Made by a program: the position numbers and the translations under genes. A DNA stretch of 64,000 nucleotides from Takakia lepidozioides. Its lineage: Eukaryota > Streptophyta > Takakiopsida > Takakiales > Takakiaceae. The notes under the pieces are model-generated. The model made no database searches. It saw only the letters and a list, made by a program, of their open reading frames with translations, and was not told where the DNA came from. Shown piece after piece: positions 21,760 to 32,580 of the stretch. The DNA lies in the NCBI GenBank assembly GCA_030704615.1, contig JAKLZA010000030.1, positions 1 through 64,000 on the forward strand, read 5' to 3'. The stretch's first letter is position 1, and each line of letters opens with the position of its first letter.

Positions 21760-22625
21760 ATCAAATATAGCACCTAATTGAACCCGATTCATTAAATCAA
21801 CATGAATTTTGATCTAGAAGGACCCACAAAAAATATAGACATATCAATGGATTTGCAACAAAAACACACTCAATATGCACACAAAAAAATTACCCCAATC
21901 GGACAATATTTGACCTAGATATGACCCCTTAAAGTTCGCTCACCTTACTGAAAAGGGTTTCCAACTCACTATTTGCTCATAACTTTTGTTTTACAAGGAA
22001 TTACAACAAGCGCCGCATACCATTGAATTCCCCACAAAAAAGCGCACAAGCTGCATACCCTGAATGTAAGAAATGACAAGATTAGGCCCCTAAAATGCAC
22101 TTTGAAAGTTGCTGACTTTTTAGACCAGGTTGACGTTTATGCTCATATCTTCCGTTCTAGGACGAATTAGAAGATGGGTAAGATACCAATGGATTCAACA
22201 CAAAAAGAGCCCAAGATGCATACCTTGAACGCACAAATCGACCAAGATTTGGTGTAGATATGCCACTTTGAACGTCGCAGATCCTACAAAAATGGCAGGT
22301 TCACATTTTTAGTCATAAGTTTCGATTTACAACGAACTAGAACGAGCACAATATACCATTAGATGCGTAATGAAAAACACACACAAATACATGCCTCGAA
22401 CTCGCAAATCGACACGATTTCGCTGCGATATGCCACTTTGAAAGTCGCTAATCCTACAAAAGAAGTCCGCCTCACAATGTTGCTTGTAAGTAGAGTTTTA
22501 CAAAGCATTAGGGTGAGCGCCACATACCATTGGATTCCCCTAGAAAAACTACACAAGATAGACACCTAAACTTTCCAAATTGACGAAGATTGCTTAAGAT
22601 ATCTCACTTTGAAAGTTGCTGCCTT
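21760..22625. repeat. degenerate tandem repeat, ~170 bp unit, about five copies
   Basis: Unit landmark CACTTTGAAAGTYGCT recurs at about 21928 (degenerate), 22098, 22266, 22434 and 22605, a spacing of 168-171. Each unit also carries ATACCATTGGATTCCCC-like, CGCACAAATCGAC-like and 'CATAACTTTCGTTTTACAA'-like segments in the same order. Copies have diverged strongly. Confidence 0.7.
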
Positions 22626-23132
22626 AATTGGACCAAATTCAAAAAAGTCAAAGTCAACCCAAAGTCAACTCCTTAATATCTCCCAAGTGGCGAGGGATTA
22701 GGGAAATGTTTTTACATATTCGGAATCCTTATACCTTTAAATGGGGGGGTTAGGTCCATTCAAAACCACCAACAACCTCCAAATTTAGCCGCAATAGGCA
22801 TTTTAGGGTTTTCCCTTCAAACGCCTATATTTGCCAACTTTTTGACCTTTTTGCCAAAAAATTTCCACCATTGTCCTAATAATACCCACTACTACCACCT
22901 AGGTGTTTCAAATTCCAAAAAAGCTATATATAGGCCAAAGGTCAAAAAAAATAATGCCAAAAGTCAAATGTTCATATCTCACGAATGACGATACATTAGG
23001 AAATGTTTTTACATATTCGGAACCACAATATGCACAAATGGGGGGGTAGGTCACCTCAAAACACGAAAAAGAAAAAAAGGTCACTTTTTGCGGGAATGGC
23101 CATGTAATCCTAAACCTAAATCCTAAACTTGT
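22626..23132. repeat. AT-rich spacer with a ~300-bp spaced direct repeat
   Basis: AGGAAATGTTTTTACATATTCGGAA with a nearby AAATGGGGGGGT(T)AGGTC occurs at about 22700-22762 and again at about 23000-23052. No gene was seen. It adjoins the 170-bp array and may be part of the same repeat. Confidence 0.5.
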
Positions 23133-24275
23133 GCTATAGAAGAAGCGGAGACCCTCCCTATGGAACCGTCCATTGCTACACTCGTGAACGCGAGGTGGTC
23201 AAGGAAGTACTCAAGGAGGTGAAGAAGGTGGTGAATTCCATCCAGGTGAAACCTAAGGCTAAGAAGCTTGGGACAAACCTAAGGCGAATCCTGGCGGAAA
23301 GTTGGGAAACGGCTGTTAGAGGGCTGTTTGGGACTTAGATAATTTTACGGGTTTCTGTGGGGTACCCTTAATTTTGCACAGACTGAGACCAACATGAGAT
23401 TTTAGGGGTGGCAGCGCAGGCTTTAAGGGGGTTAGACAGTCAGACACAGCTCGTCACAGCTTCACACAGCCCGACGCAGCTTTACACAGGCCAGTCACAG
23501 CTCAGCACAGCTTAACCAGTCTGTCACGTACATGGGAACAGTTATCATTGACAGGGAACGACTGTGTGGGAACGACATCTACAGAGGGAGCGTGTTACTT
23601 CAGGAGTGAACGATTAGTTAGTTAGGTGATTAGAAACAGCTTGCGGGTAGATTAGCAGGGCGGCAACAGAAGAGGATCATTACTTGGAGGGGAGCACTGC
23701 TGGAGAAGGGGGAGACGTAACGGAGAACAAAAGAGTGAAGAGGAGAATCAGGACTGGAGTGAGGCGGAATTCATGCAAGCTGTAGGATTATATAGAAGGG
23801 GTAGATTAGAGACACCATGACATAGGCATGATACATGATAAGTCTTAATCTGATACTTATTCGATACAATCATACGGGTAGAAAGACTTGAATGAGCTGT
23901 GGAATAAATGGATGATGAATGGAACCTGATAGATACTGAAGCAATCTGATGCTTCAGTCATACACGGTAAGGTAAATTGATAACATGAAGGCAAGAAGGA
24001 ATACAGATAGGAAGCACAACCATGATTCACTAGCTGTAGGTCATGACTGATTGTTCTGGAGCGGGCTGAGTGCTTAGAGATATCCAACTCTTCTATCTTA
24101 GAGCTTCCACCTCGGATAGCGAAGGGATGGGTGAGTAAAAGCCGCTCGACAACGGCAAGCAGCTACCTCTTTCAACAAGAGGGTCAGGCCCGAACCGCAC
24201 AACCGGTTATGATACGGGAGGCCGGAAACCTTCAGCGAGGTCAACGGCAAACAGCCACAACGGCCATGCAATAAA
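23133..24275 (+). mobile_element. Penelope-like element fragment E (N-terminal coding region), split by a solo LTR
   Basis: 23133-23307 encodes EVLKEVKKVVNSIQVKPKAK, almost identical to the minus-strand PLE protein at 31850-31925. The sequence after the solo LTR (24157-24275: CTACCTCTTTC..GGTCAGGCCCGAACCG and AACGGCCATGCA) continues the same stretch (compare 31680-31780, reverse strand). Only the N-terminal, pre-RT region is present. Confidence 0.7.
23313..24151 (+). mobile_element. family A solo LTR (A3, 839 bp)
   Basis: Complete family A LTR, TGTTAGAGGGCTG...GCCGCTCGACA, with no internal region. It is flanked by a perfect 5-bp target duplication ACGGC at 23308-23312 and 24152-24156. It is inserted into PLE fragment E, whose two halves resume on either side. 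It carries the CACAGC-type array at about 23445-23520. Confidence 0.95.
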
Positions 24276-24339
24276 TCCTAAACCCTAAACAGACCATGCA
24301 TTAAACTCCTTCTCGAGTATTGCGTGTTAGATGAGCATC

Positions 24340-24640
24340 TAAGTCGTTCTCTACTGTGTCTATTCTCTAGCAAAAGAGATAGGGTATTATTCATTCATGT
24401 CATCTCAGTGAAATAGTTTCAATCACATATATTTGCCTTTTTGCATATATTTGCAGTTGCATCTTAGAACATCTCAACAAACACTTCTTTTTTAGCTTTA
24501 TGTCTCTCTGGATCAACGCTATTAGTTTTGATTCCCAGGATCTAGATATCTATTTTTTTTTGGTTCGGATTGTGTTCTTATTGCCCCGGTGCATTCGCGG
24601 TCCGCATCCTGTTGCACTGCTACATTTGTCTCCACTCTTT
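24340..24640 (+). mobile_element. PLE 3'-end fragment followed by telomeric repeat
   Basis: Resembles the 3' UTR end of PLE copy B (29931-30105): ..CCGGTGCATTCGCGGTCC..GCACTGCTACATTTGTCTCC..TCTTTTATAGA. It is immediately followed by CCCTAAACCCTCAACCCTAA (24647-24667). Sense orientation is plus. Confidence 0.6.
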
Positions 24641-24644
24641 TATA

Positions 24645-24668
24645 GACCCTAAACCCTCAACCCTAAAC
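24645..24668 (+). repeat. interstitial telomeric repeat tract (CCCTAAA)
   Basis: ACCCTAAACCCTCAACCCTA, one imperfect unit, directly after a PLE 3' end and before another PLE 3'-end fragment. Confidence 0.8.
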
Positions 24669-24792
24669 TTTTTCGGAGCATAACCGGGCCCCCCTAAAAA
24701 CTTTTTAGTTTGCACTGTGCTATTATTGCACCCCGGTGCATTCGCGTTCCAATTTGTTGTACTGCTACATTTGTAGTTCCAATCTTTTGTAG
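24669..24792 (+). mobile_element. short PLE 3'-end fragment
   Basis: TTTTTAGTTTGCACTGTGC.. to ..CCAATCTTTTGTAG matches the last ~125 bp of the PLE 3' UTR (compare 29985-30105 and 34110-34231). It joins directly to the 5'-truncated copy B. Confidence 0.7.
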
Positions 24793-25800
24793 GCCCAAAA
24801 TGCACAAACCTGTAGTGGTTGGGAGACCAATTTGTTCGTACAATGGGTACGTTTCTGAGCACGCATCCAAGTGGTTACATTACCATTTGTTTCCTATTTT
24901 ACTTCAGGAACGTAATCATTTGATAGATTCAATTTCTTTGTTGAGAGATCTGTCGAGTAGACAACTTCCTCGAGATGTGTTTCTATTCACCTTTGATGTG
25001 GAGTCATTGTACCCTAGCATTCCTACTGGGGACGGGCTTCGACGATTGAAGGACATGATTACCGACAAGCTCAAGTCACCCCGGTTTGAAGGACTCGACG
25101 TGAGTCTTTCTCCATGGTCTTGGAGAACAACTATCTTCAATTTGGCTCGAGCTATTGGCATCAGATCCGAGGCACTGCAATGGGTAGGCATTTTGCTGTT
25201 GTACGCTTGTCTCTTTCTTTGCAGCTTAGAAAGAGAGTTGGCTTGCGCAGCAAGAGGTATATGGCCTTTGTACTACAAGAGATACATCGATGACGGATTT
25301 TGGAATCTGGGAAGGATCTTGGGCAAGTTTGGAGACTTGGCTCGATCGATACAACTATCTCAGTCCCACAATTCGCATTCAAAGGGTGATCTCTGACTCT
25401 ACTGTTGACATTCTTGATATTCAATTCTTCAAGGGAGCTGATTTTGTCAATAGTGGGATTCTATCTTCGAGATGTCATCAGAAGGCACTCAACAGATATC
25501 GGTACTTGCCATGGACGTCCTGTCATCCGCGACACCAAAAACGACCATTCATCCTTGGTGAGCTACGCCGATACACTTTGAGAGAAAGCACATGTGCAGG
25601 TTTTTCAGAGATCAGACGACTATTCTATGAACGACTGCGTGCTCGAGGCTATCCAAAGTCTTTTATCTTAGAGTGTTTTAGACTATGTGACTATGCACAA
25701 CGTGCTACACTGTTAGCTTCAGAATCCACTCGTAAGTTGATGGGTAAGCGGACCCCCTTGGTTCTGAAACTTGAGCATTTTCGATATACTCAGCTCTAAA
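24793..25800 (+). pseudogene. PLE copy B reverse transcriptase, 5'-truncated
   Basis: Starts abruptly at the GCCCAAAATGCACAAACC point that is internal to the RT of copy C (36091). Shows PKMHKPVVVGRPICSYNGY, FDVESLYPSIPTGDGL (RT motif A, catalytic Asp) and YKRYIDDGF (motif C, YxDD intact, at about 25275-25305). The thumb region YLPWTSCHPRHQKRPFILGE and LRARGYPKSFILECF follows to about 25680. Several frameshifts. Downstream to 25915 is the C-terminal stretch. No GIY-YIG endonuclease domain follows. PLE RTs of this kind copy their RNA from exposed chromosome ends. Confidence 0.85.
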
Positions 25801-26540
25801 AACTTGGGGAGTCCTAAACCCTAAACTGCATGAGCATCTTCTGAAAGTTCCGCAGTTAGCATCTTTTGACAAACCTATGGTTTGTTGGAAAAAAACGAGG
25901 AATATTACGTTCCTATTTAGTTCGTGCTAAGTTACAATAGAGTCAATTATATTGAAGGATATATTCTTGGCTTACATGCATAAGTTGGAAAAAGTTTTTT
26001 TTTTTTTTTAGATAAAAGACCTTTTTCTTGGCTAAAGGAGATATTCTTGGCCTTACAGGCATAAGTTGGAAAAAAACTTTTTTTTTTTTAGATTTTTTTT
26101 TTTTTCTCGGCTAAAAAGATACTTTTTGTTGTCTTTTTATCTTATGCTCTTTTTTTAGACAACACTTATTCGACAGTATATAAGCTGGCGGTGAGGCTCA
26201 TTGTACTTCTTTCCATTTCTTTCTTCCCACTGAAGAGCTCAAATTTGAGCGAAACTAGTCTGGGGCTTATAAGATTTGCCAGTATCTCATATAAGTGTGT
26301 TTTGTCTCACTTTCTTTTCTCTTTGTGTTGTTGTACCTTACAGTTGCATTGTTTAGGACTGTCTATCTAGTCATGCCTTTGCTGCTAGGTTTTGTTCTCT
26401 AGTGCGTGTTTTTTCTTCCATAAGAGATAGGTTTTTGTTATCCTGTATTTACGGTGAAACAGTCTCAGTCATACACTTTAGTCATTTGCATGTCTTTGCA
26501 ATTGCACTTTAGAACATACAAATCTCTCATATCCTACCTA
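25801..26540 (+). mobile_element. PLE copy B 3' region, part 1 (interrupted by pogo transposon)
   Basis: Continues the coding end (GTTTGTTGGAAAAAAACGAGG at about 25879) and then the 3' UTR, with poly-T-rich segments around 26000-26110. It ends at CTCATATCCTACCTA, where the pogo element is inserted, and resumes at 29931. The order is confirmed by the uninterrupted version at 34045-34090. Confidence 0.8.
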
Positions 26541-29500
26541 AGGTAGCGACATTTAAAAGTGTGCGTTGCCTTTATCTGTTCCCCTATTTTTGATGATGAA
26601 TAAAGTCACCCTTTTCATCCTAGTACTGTGCACTTTTGCAATGGAGGTAGTTCAAGGTTCATTATTACTTTGGATTAGGTACACTAGTGGGTGTTTTTGG
26701 AGTACAAGGGATTAATTAATGGTGGATTAGTGAAGCTAATTAAGCAGCCGACTAATGATTCTCATTTCAAATTCCTCATTTGTTTTTGAAAGTGGAGGCG
26801 GGTGTTTTTGGACAACGGCCAGTTAATACAGCAGTCAGGCATGAATGCAAATAGGATGCATGGTTCACTCTATATACTACTATAGTGCACACACTTTATC
26901 ACACTTCAGTTTACTACAATAGCAATTCATGGAGCGATAGACATGGATTTCTGTCCTAGCTAGGCATTCAGATTACTACCAGACACAGAGGAGGAACACA
27001 ATGCTACCCAAGAGCACGATAATGATAGTAGTGATCGTGAGAGTGAGGAATCTGGAGGTACTAGACAGCAGCCAGGGCAAAGAGGCAAGGGATCTGAGGA
27101 CGATGAGTATGAGAATTTTGCATGGGCACAAGACCCAGCCGAGGAGTGGACGGAAGTGCATTATGCAGCTGGGTCAGAGGACCGGTTGTAGTTCCAGATC
27201 AGACACCTGCTAGGGAATCCCCACCACCAATCGATGTAACTCCAGTCTTGAGACGAGCATCCCAGCAAACACCTACAAGGAATTATGGAGGGCCCCAATT
27301 ATATGCAGCCGGGGAAGGGATCAACTCACGTACAGATCGGGTGCTCGGCCCCGCCAAATGGCAATTGGAGTGACCAAGCTCTTGCTGGCGCCTTGGCAGC
27401 AATCGAGGCTGGGTCGTCAATCCGGGGTGCTGCAAGGCAATTCACCATACCTACAGCTACTCTACGGGCCCACATGTATGGAACCATTCGTAGCAGATGT
27501 CGTGGCAAACATGGGGTTATGAGTGATGAAGAAGAACGATTGTTGGTAGCATACATTGAGAGAATGCATGACGTAGGGCATTCATTGACACTAACTCAGA
27601 TCAGATTGAAGATGGGTGAGATCTGTCAGCTAAGGATTACACCGTTCGTCAATGGAATACCTGGTTTGGGATGGCTACGCTGGTTTAGGAAGACACCCTC
27701 ATCTAAGCCTACGAGTTGCTCAAGGTCTGGAGCAGGGAAGGGCCAAGGGCCTCTGCCAAGAGAACGTTGACAGCTTCTATGCTAACCTAGGCGATCTATA
27801 CAACAAAAACAACTACGACCAAGAGCGGATTTGGAACTGTGACGAGTCGGGGGCGCAGGCAGGAAGAAATGGCGGATCTCGCATGGTGCACTCCATTTGT
27901 CCAGATGAGAGGGAGTGGCTCTTCGTATTGACCTGCATTAATGCAGCAGGTAGTTCAATTCCTAATTTTTAAATTTTCAAAGGCAAACGCTTTCGTCGTA
28001 TCTACATTGAGAGATGTGAGACGGGGGCCACAATGGCAATGCAACCAAAAATGGATGACAGGGATCATATTCTCTAAATGGATCCACAGGCATGGGCAAC
28101 GAGATTACAGAGGAGAGGAGACATCTGCTGATCCTTGATGGCCATAACAACCATGTCACAATCAATGTTGTCCACCAAGCTAGGTCAGTTGGACTCGATC
28201 TGATCACGTTGCCATCCCATACATCGCACGCACTGCAACCTCTGGATGTCTCCGTATTCAAGCCCTTCAAGACTGCATTTCAAAACTACAGGGATATATG
28301 GAGTATAGCAAACAAAGGGAAGCCAGCAAAGAAAGAGAATCTGGCGCAATGGGTTTCTTTGGGATTGAAGAAGGCACTGTCAGAAGTCAACATTAAAAAA
28401 TGATTCTCCACCACCGGGATCTGGCCTCTACGGCCTACTGCAATGGCAACAAGATGGGGCCATCATCTACTTTTGCACAAGATCCACCTGCAGAAGATCA
28501 AGATCACACAGCGAAGACAATCAATCACATGAGGACAAGCAACCGGATCCAGCCATTGAAGAGGTGATAGGCAACATGGTTCCCGAAACCCAAGAGGAAT
28601 GTATGCACTACTATGTGCATATGGAGGATGATGACGGGCCCACAGATCAGGCCCCTAATGATGAGAGCAGCCTGGAATCCCAACCACTTGCCCGAGACCA
28701 GGAGCTCTCGATGCTCGCATTCACGGGTCCCACTAGTATAGCCAGGTTTCTCACCCTTGCGGAGGCTCCTGCACCCACTAGAAGACGAACGACTCAAGAT
28801 GGGCAAGTGTTAATCGATTACTCCAAATCCATAATTATGACCAGCGACGACTACGTCAACTCCCTTGAGCAGAAAACACGACTCAAGGCGGAAGCAATTG
28901 CAGCCAAAGAGAAGAAACAAGAGGACCAGCGCATTGCACGGGAAAGAAGGTAGTAGAAAAATTAGCCAAGCAAGAGGCGACTCGGATCAGAAAGGAAGAA
29001 GCGGCAGCAAAGAAAGCATATGACGCACAATGGACAAACAAGGCATTGGGGAGTATGGCGATCGCTTGCAGGCACTGATGAAGTCGGGGGCCCATTAGGC
29101 ACCATGCCCCGTTCTGTGGATTGATTCTGAACATATGCAGGTATAACCAAGCCATGGCAATCCGGCAACGTCGAGCAAAGAAAAATGGTGAAGACACCAG
29201 CCAATTCGTCACCGTGGCTTCTAGTTGGGCACACGGGCATCAGTTACATGGGGTCCCACACTTGACACCACATAGGGGGTGTGATTGACGGAAGACAGTG
29301 AGAGCATGCATAACTGAAGACACCCTAAAGTCCACGAACAAGGAGGAGCAGGTCTGTGGCAGGAGTTGCCTTGGAATGGCGGGGAGAATGGGAAATGAGG
29401 GGGTTTTGGAGTCTTCCAGGTGTGTCTCTGGGATGGTTACTTTAAGGTTCTAAGATGGCCATGTCTGAGGATTTGTAGGTCATCTAAGGCAGATTTAGGG

Positions 29501-29930
29501 GTTCTATTTGATACCTGAATGGTCAGATTTTGCGCAAGTTGTGATTCATGCAAGGTAAGTTATGGGTGCTTCCATAGGTAGATGCACGGATTTCCCTGTT
29601 GGGAGGTGGGTACATCTGGGCCCACACATGGCTTGGTTTTGGTAATTTTGAGAAAGGTGTAGGTGCACACCTTGTGCACTCATGACACCTTTAAGCGCAT
29701 GTCAAGGAACAATGTATGGCATTACAGGAGGGACCTACTGAGCAGAAGTGGGATAATATGTACTTTGACTTTGATAATTCATATATAATACATTAATGAT
29801 TGGAAAAATTATGTGCTTTACACAACAGAGTGCTGCTTCATTTGCTATTCAACTCATGTAATTTTTGTGGACACCGCACCCTTTGAGCATTGCACACTAC
29901 TTAAAAGCACACTTTTAGATGTCGCTACCT
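26541..29930 (+). mobile_element. complete pogo/Tigger-type DNA transposon (3,390 bp)
   Basis: Terminal inverted repeats of 24 bp: AGGTAGCGACATTTAAAAGT then GTGC at 26541-26564, and the inverted copy at 29907-29930 with one mismatch. It is flanked by TA at 26539-26540 and 29931-29932, the target duplication of the Tc1/mariner superfamily. The PLE 3' UTR at about 34060-34090 shows the unoccupied site CCTACC-TA-TGTGTC. The transposase pseudogene lies inside; 28960-29900 is non-coding apart from the protein's Lys/Glu-rich end. Confidence 0.92.
26960..28953 (+). pseudogene. pogo/Tigger-like DDE_1 transposase
   Basis: The N-terminus is acidic (DNDSSDRESEESGG, about 27020-27060). A helix-turn-helix DNA-binding part lies at 27360-27480 (WSDQALAGALAAIEAGSSIR). 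A CENP-B-like part follows (SDEEERLLVAYIERMHDVGH) at 27520-27590. The DDE_1 catalytic core shows WNCDESG (first Asp, about 27835), LLILDGHNNHV (second Asp, about 28125) and SHALQPLDVSVFKPFK (third acidic residue, about 28235). The C-terminal RRTTQDGQVLIDYSKSIIMT and a Lys/Glu-rich helix extend past the stop at 28951 to about 29075 in another frame. Frameshifts near 27285, 27650, 28000-28090 and 28410 make this copy inactive. Cuts and pastes the element in active relatives. Confidence 0.88.
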
Positions 29931-30105
29931 TATGTCTTCATAATCATCTCTTTGAGTTTTTCTATAGACATCTTGAAGTTTTTTCCAGAGCATAACCCCC
30001 CCCCCCTAAAAACTTTTTAGTATGCACTGTGCTACTATTGCACCTGATGCATTCGCGGTTCAAATTTGTTGTACTGCTACATTTATAGTTCCAATCTTTT
30101 ATATA
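29931..30105 (+). mobile_element. PLE copy B 3' end, part 2
   Basis: TATGTCTTCATAATCATCTC.. to ..CCAATCTTTTATATA. Matches 34067-34231. It is followed without a gap by CCCTAAA repeats at 30106. Confidence 0.8.
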
Positions 30106-30153
30106 CCCTAAACCCTAAATTCTAAAACCCTTAAACCCTTAACCCTAAACCCT
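30106..30153 (+). repeat. interstitial telomeric tract (CCCTAAA)n, ~48 bp
   Basis: CCCTAAACCCTAAATTCTAA then AACCCTTAAACCCTTAACCC and TAAACCCT: about six units, some degenerate. It lies exactly between the 3' end of plus-strand PLE copy B and the broken 3' end of minus-strand PLE copy D. Confidence 0.92.
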
Positions 30154-31590
30154 CGAGTGTACGAAGAGTAGTCGAGCTTAAGAACAAGGGGGCCCGTTTA
30201 CCCTCAATTGCGCGTTGCGTCTGTTGGTCGAGTAGAGAGGATCTGAGGTCGTAGGAGATCTTTGGTGAAGCAACTCCAGATGAACGCCGCTGGATAACCT
30301 CAGGCTCGAAGACGTTTGTTAAAACAAAAGTCGCAAATGGTTGAACCCTTGGATGGTGCTTTCTCGTACTACATACCGTTGGAGCTCGCCGATGACGAAG
30401 CTTTCTTTTGGTGATGTGGATGCCACGAGGACCAAGGCAAGTATTGATACTTGTTCTGGGCCTTTTGATGACATCTAGTAGAGCGCCGTCGAGTTTGGAT
30501 GAAGTCGTCTCCTTTGAAGAAGATGATATCCAAGATGTCGCGGACGTCGGGCTTATGGCGGTCGTGATTTTGATGCCATCAAACATGGAACTGTAGTTCC
30601 ATAACCAGGCCGGAGGCTCTTTTCGGAGCCTACCCAGATGCCAAAGCCATCGTCGATATAGCGCTTAAGATAAAGCAGCTCTTGCTCCGATGGGCACACG
30701 TACTCCATGTACATCTCCAACCGACAAAGGAACAAACAAGCATAAACAACTGTAAAGTTGCTCCCCATAGCCATCCCGCGAATTTGGTGCCAAAAACTAC
30801 CATTGAACTCAAGGTAATGGTGTTTCAAGACTAATCCAGCGAGGGTCATGATCAGGTCTGTTTTGTGTTTTGGTGAAATTACCTCCAATAGCACATTCGA
30901 GCTCATACAAGCCGAGCTCGGTGATGATGCTGGGATATAGAGATTCCACGTCAAACGCAAAAAGAAGAGCATGCGAGGGGACCTCAACCTCTCGAAGAAG
31001 CGTGAGAGAATCAACCAAATGAGTGGATTCCTTGAGAGGTACCGGAATTGGTGATGGAGCCAAATTGAAGCATGCTCGAAGATGTAGTTGTTGTAGGAAC
31101 AGATGGTCTTCCAACAAGCACGGGTTTGTGCACCTTCGGAATGAAGTACAAAGCACAAGCTCGAAAGTCCATGGACGACCGAGGGCGTTGGCGGATGTAA
31201 TTCCATTCTTTGGAGATCGCAAACCTGTAGATTGGATGGCAAGCTAGCAACTCGGCAGACAAGGTCGTGCATTGCGGACGATTCGATCCAAACGGCTAGA
31301 CAAAGATCATTACCTTCTCGAATGATGGCCTCGAGTGGTTGAGATTCCACTGGTGGATTGAATGATGGATTCGGAACGCGCCAAAGAGGAACCTCATCGT
31401 TGTCTTTGCCGGAGAAGAACGTTCGCAACCTCAAGCTTTGAGCAAAATTGTTGAATTTGATTGAAGGGGAAGGGGAAGAGGACGAGGATGTAATTGAGAC
31501 CAAGGCCCATGAGTTGTCGCTCCGCAAAGGAGAGAACCCTCTTGCTATAGTTGTGGATAGCAGGTTGGTGACCTTGCATTCCACTTGGGA
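30154..31590 (-). pseudogene. PLE copy D reverse transcriptase region, 3'-truncated at telomeric repeat
   Basis: Minus strand. VPLWRVPNPSFNPP at about 31350-31390; ICSYNNYIFEHASIWLHHQF at about 31040-31100; FDVESLYPSI at about 30925-30960 in a second frame; HQIRGMAMGSNFTVVYACLF at about 30730-30790; and LKRYIDDGFGIWVG (YxDD intact) at about 30630-30675. The end region (APLFLSSTTLRTLEG) stops at about 30154, where the telomeric repeat begins, while copy C runs on. The KPADKNLG segment present in copy C is missing, so it has an internal deletion as well. This is a different subfamily from copies B and C. Confidence 0.8.
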
Positions 31591-32580
31591 GGGAGTCCTA
31601 GCGTAAGCCTTCGGGTCTACGAGCAGGTACCAGAAGAGACTCCTCGTGCGCCCCCGCGTCTGTGAGGAGGTATGTATGGCCGTTTTGATCGTCGTCGTCG
31701 TCGTTCGTCGTCGTCCGTCCCTTCCGGCTCCCTCCCATACCAGAACGGTTCGGGCCTGACCTCGAAAGAGGTAGGTGCAGAACGGGTGATACCTGCTGCT
31801 TGCCCTTTCCGCCAGGATTCGCCTTAGACTTACTAGCCGGTTTGGTCCCAGGCTTCTGGGCCTTAGGTTTCACCTGGATAGAATTCACCACCTTCTTCAC
31901 CTCCTTGAGTACCCACTCGCATTTCACGAGTTAGCAATGGTTCCACAAGGGGTCTCCGCTTCTTCCATAGCACCTTCCGAGCAACGTTGTGAGCGGCGAT
32001 AGCCGCGGCCTTGCTAACGTCGGAAAGTTGTTTGTGAATGAAATGCATCTACATGAGTAACAGAGAGATTGCTAAGATGAAGATGCCATGACTCAATGGA
32101 AGACTTAGAATTGTCACCTATTAAATTTAAGGATCGTAAAGGCAAAATCAAATCCGAGAGGCGAGTCTCAAAGACTGGTTTCAATTGCTCGAGCTTGTTG
32201 GGCAAACTAGCAAGTCGAGATTCTTGGGCTTTGATAAGTGCTTGAAAGCACTTGATCCAATATGCGGTTGTGCATTCGGCCAGGCTCGCATCAAGGACGG
32301 ATTGGGCCTCAGGATCTCCTATTTGAAGTTTAGGAGGACTCATTCTAAGGGAGTTGGGTGTGGTGTCTTCTTCGAATTGCACTCGCAATTTTTGAAGGTA
32401 CTTGGAAGTCTTTTCATGCTCATGCCTAAGACTTTTGAATTCCTTGACCGATGTATGCACAAATGCAAGCAAAGGGGGAGGAATGGAGATATCCATGTTA
32501 GAAGAAGAAGACGCGGATGCATGAGAATGGCCGACGCCTAAGCTAGGACATGGACGTTTGTTACCTGCTAGTTTCGCCAT
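31591..32580 (-). pseudogene. PLE copy D N-terminal protein region
   Basis: Starts at MAKLAGNKRPCPSLGVGHSH (32580). The frame 32014-32580 has a helical, coiled-coil-like part (SVKEFKSLRHEHEKTSKYLQ) and a second helical region (LASLPNKLEQLKPVFETRLS). It continues in other frames as KAAAIAAHNVARKVLWKKRR (31940-32010) and KEVKKVVNSIQVKPKAQKPG with a basic, Gly/Ser-rich and then Asp-rich tail (31600-31910). This is the pre-RT region of the PLE polyprotein; copy C shows the analogous part at 34590-35400. No known domain was seen. Confidence 0.65.
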
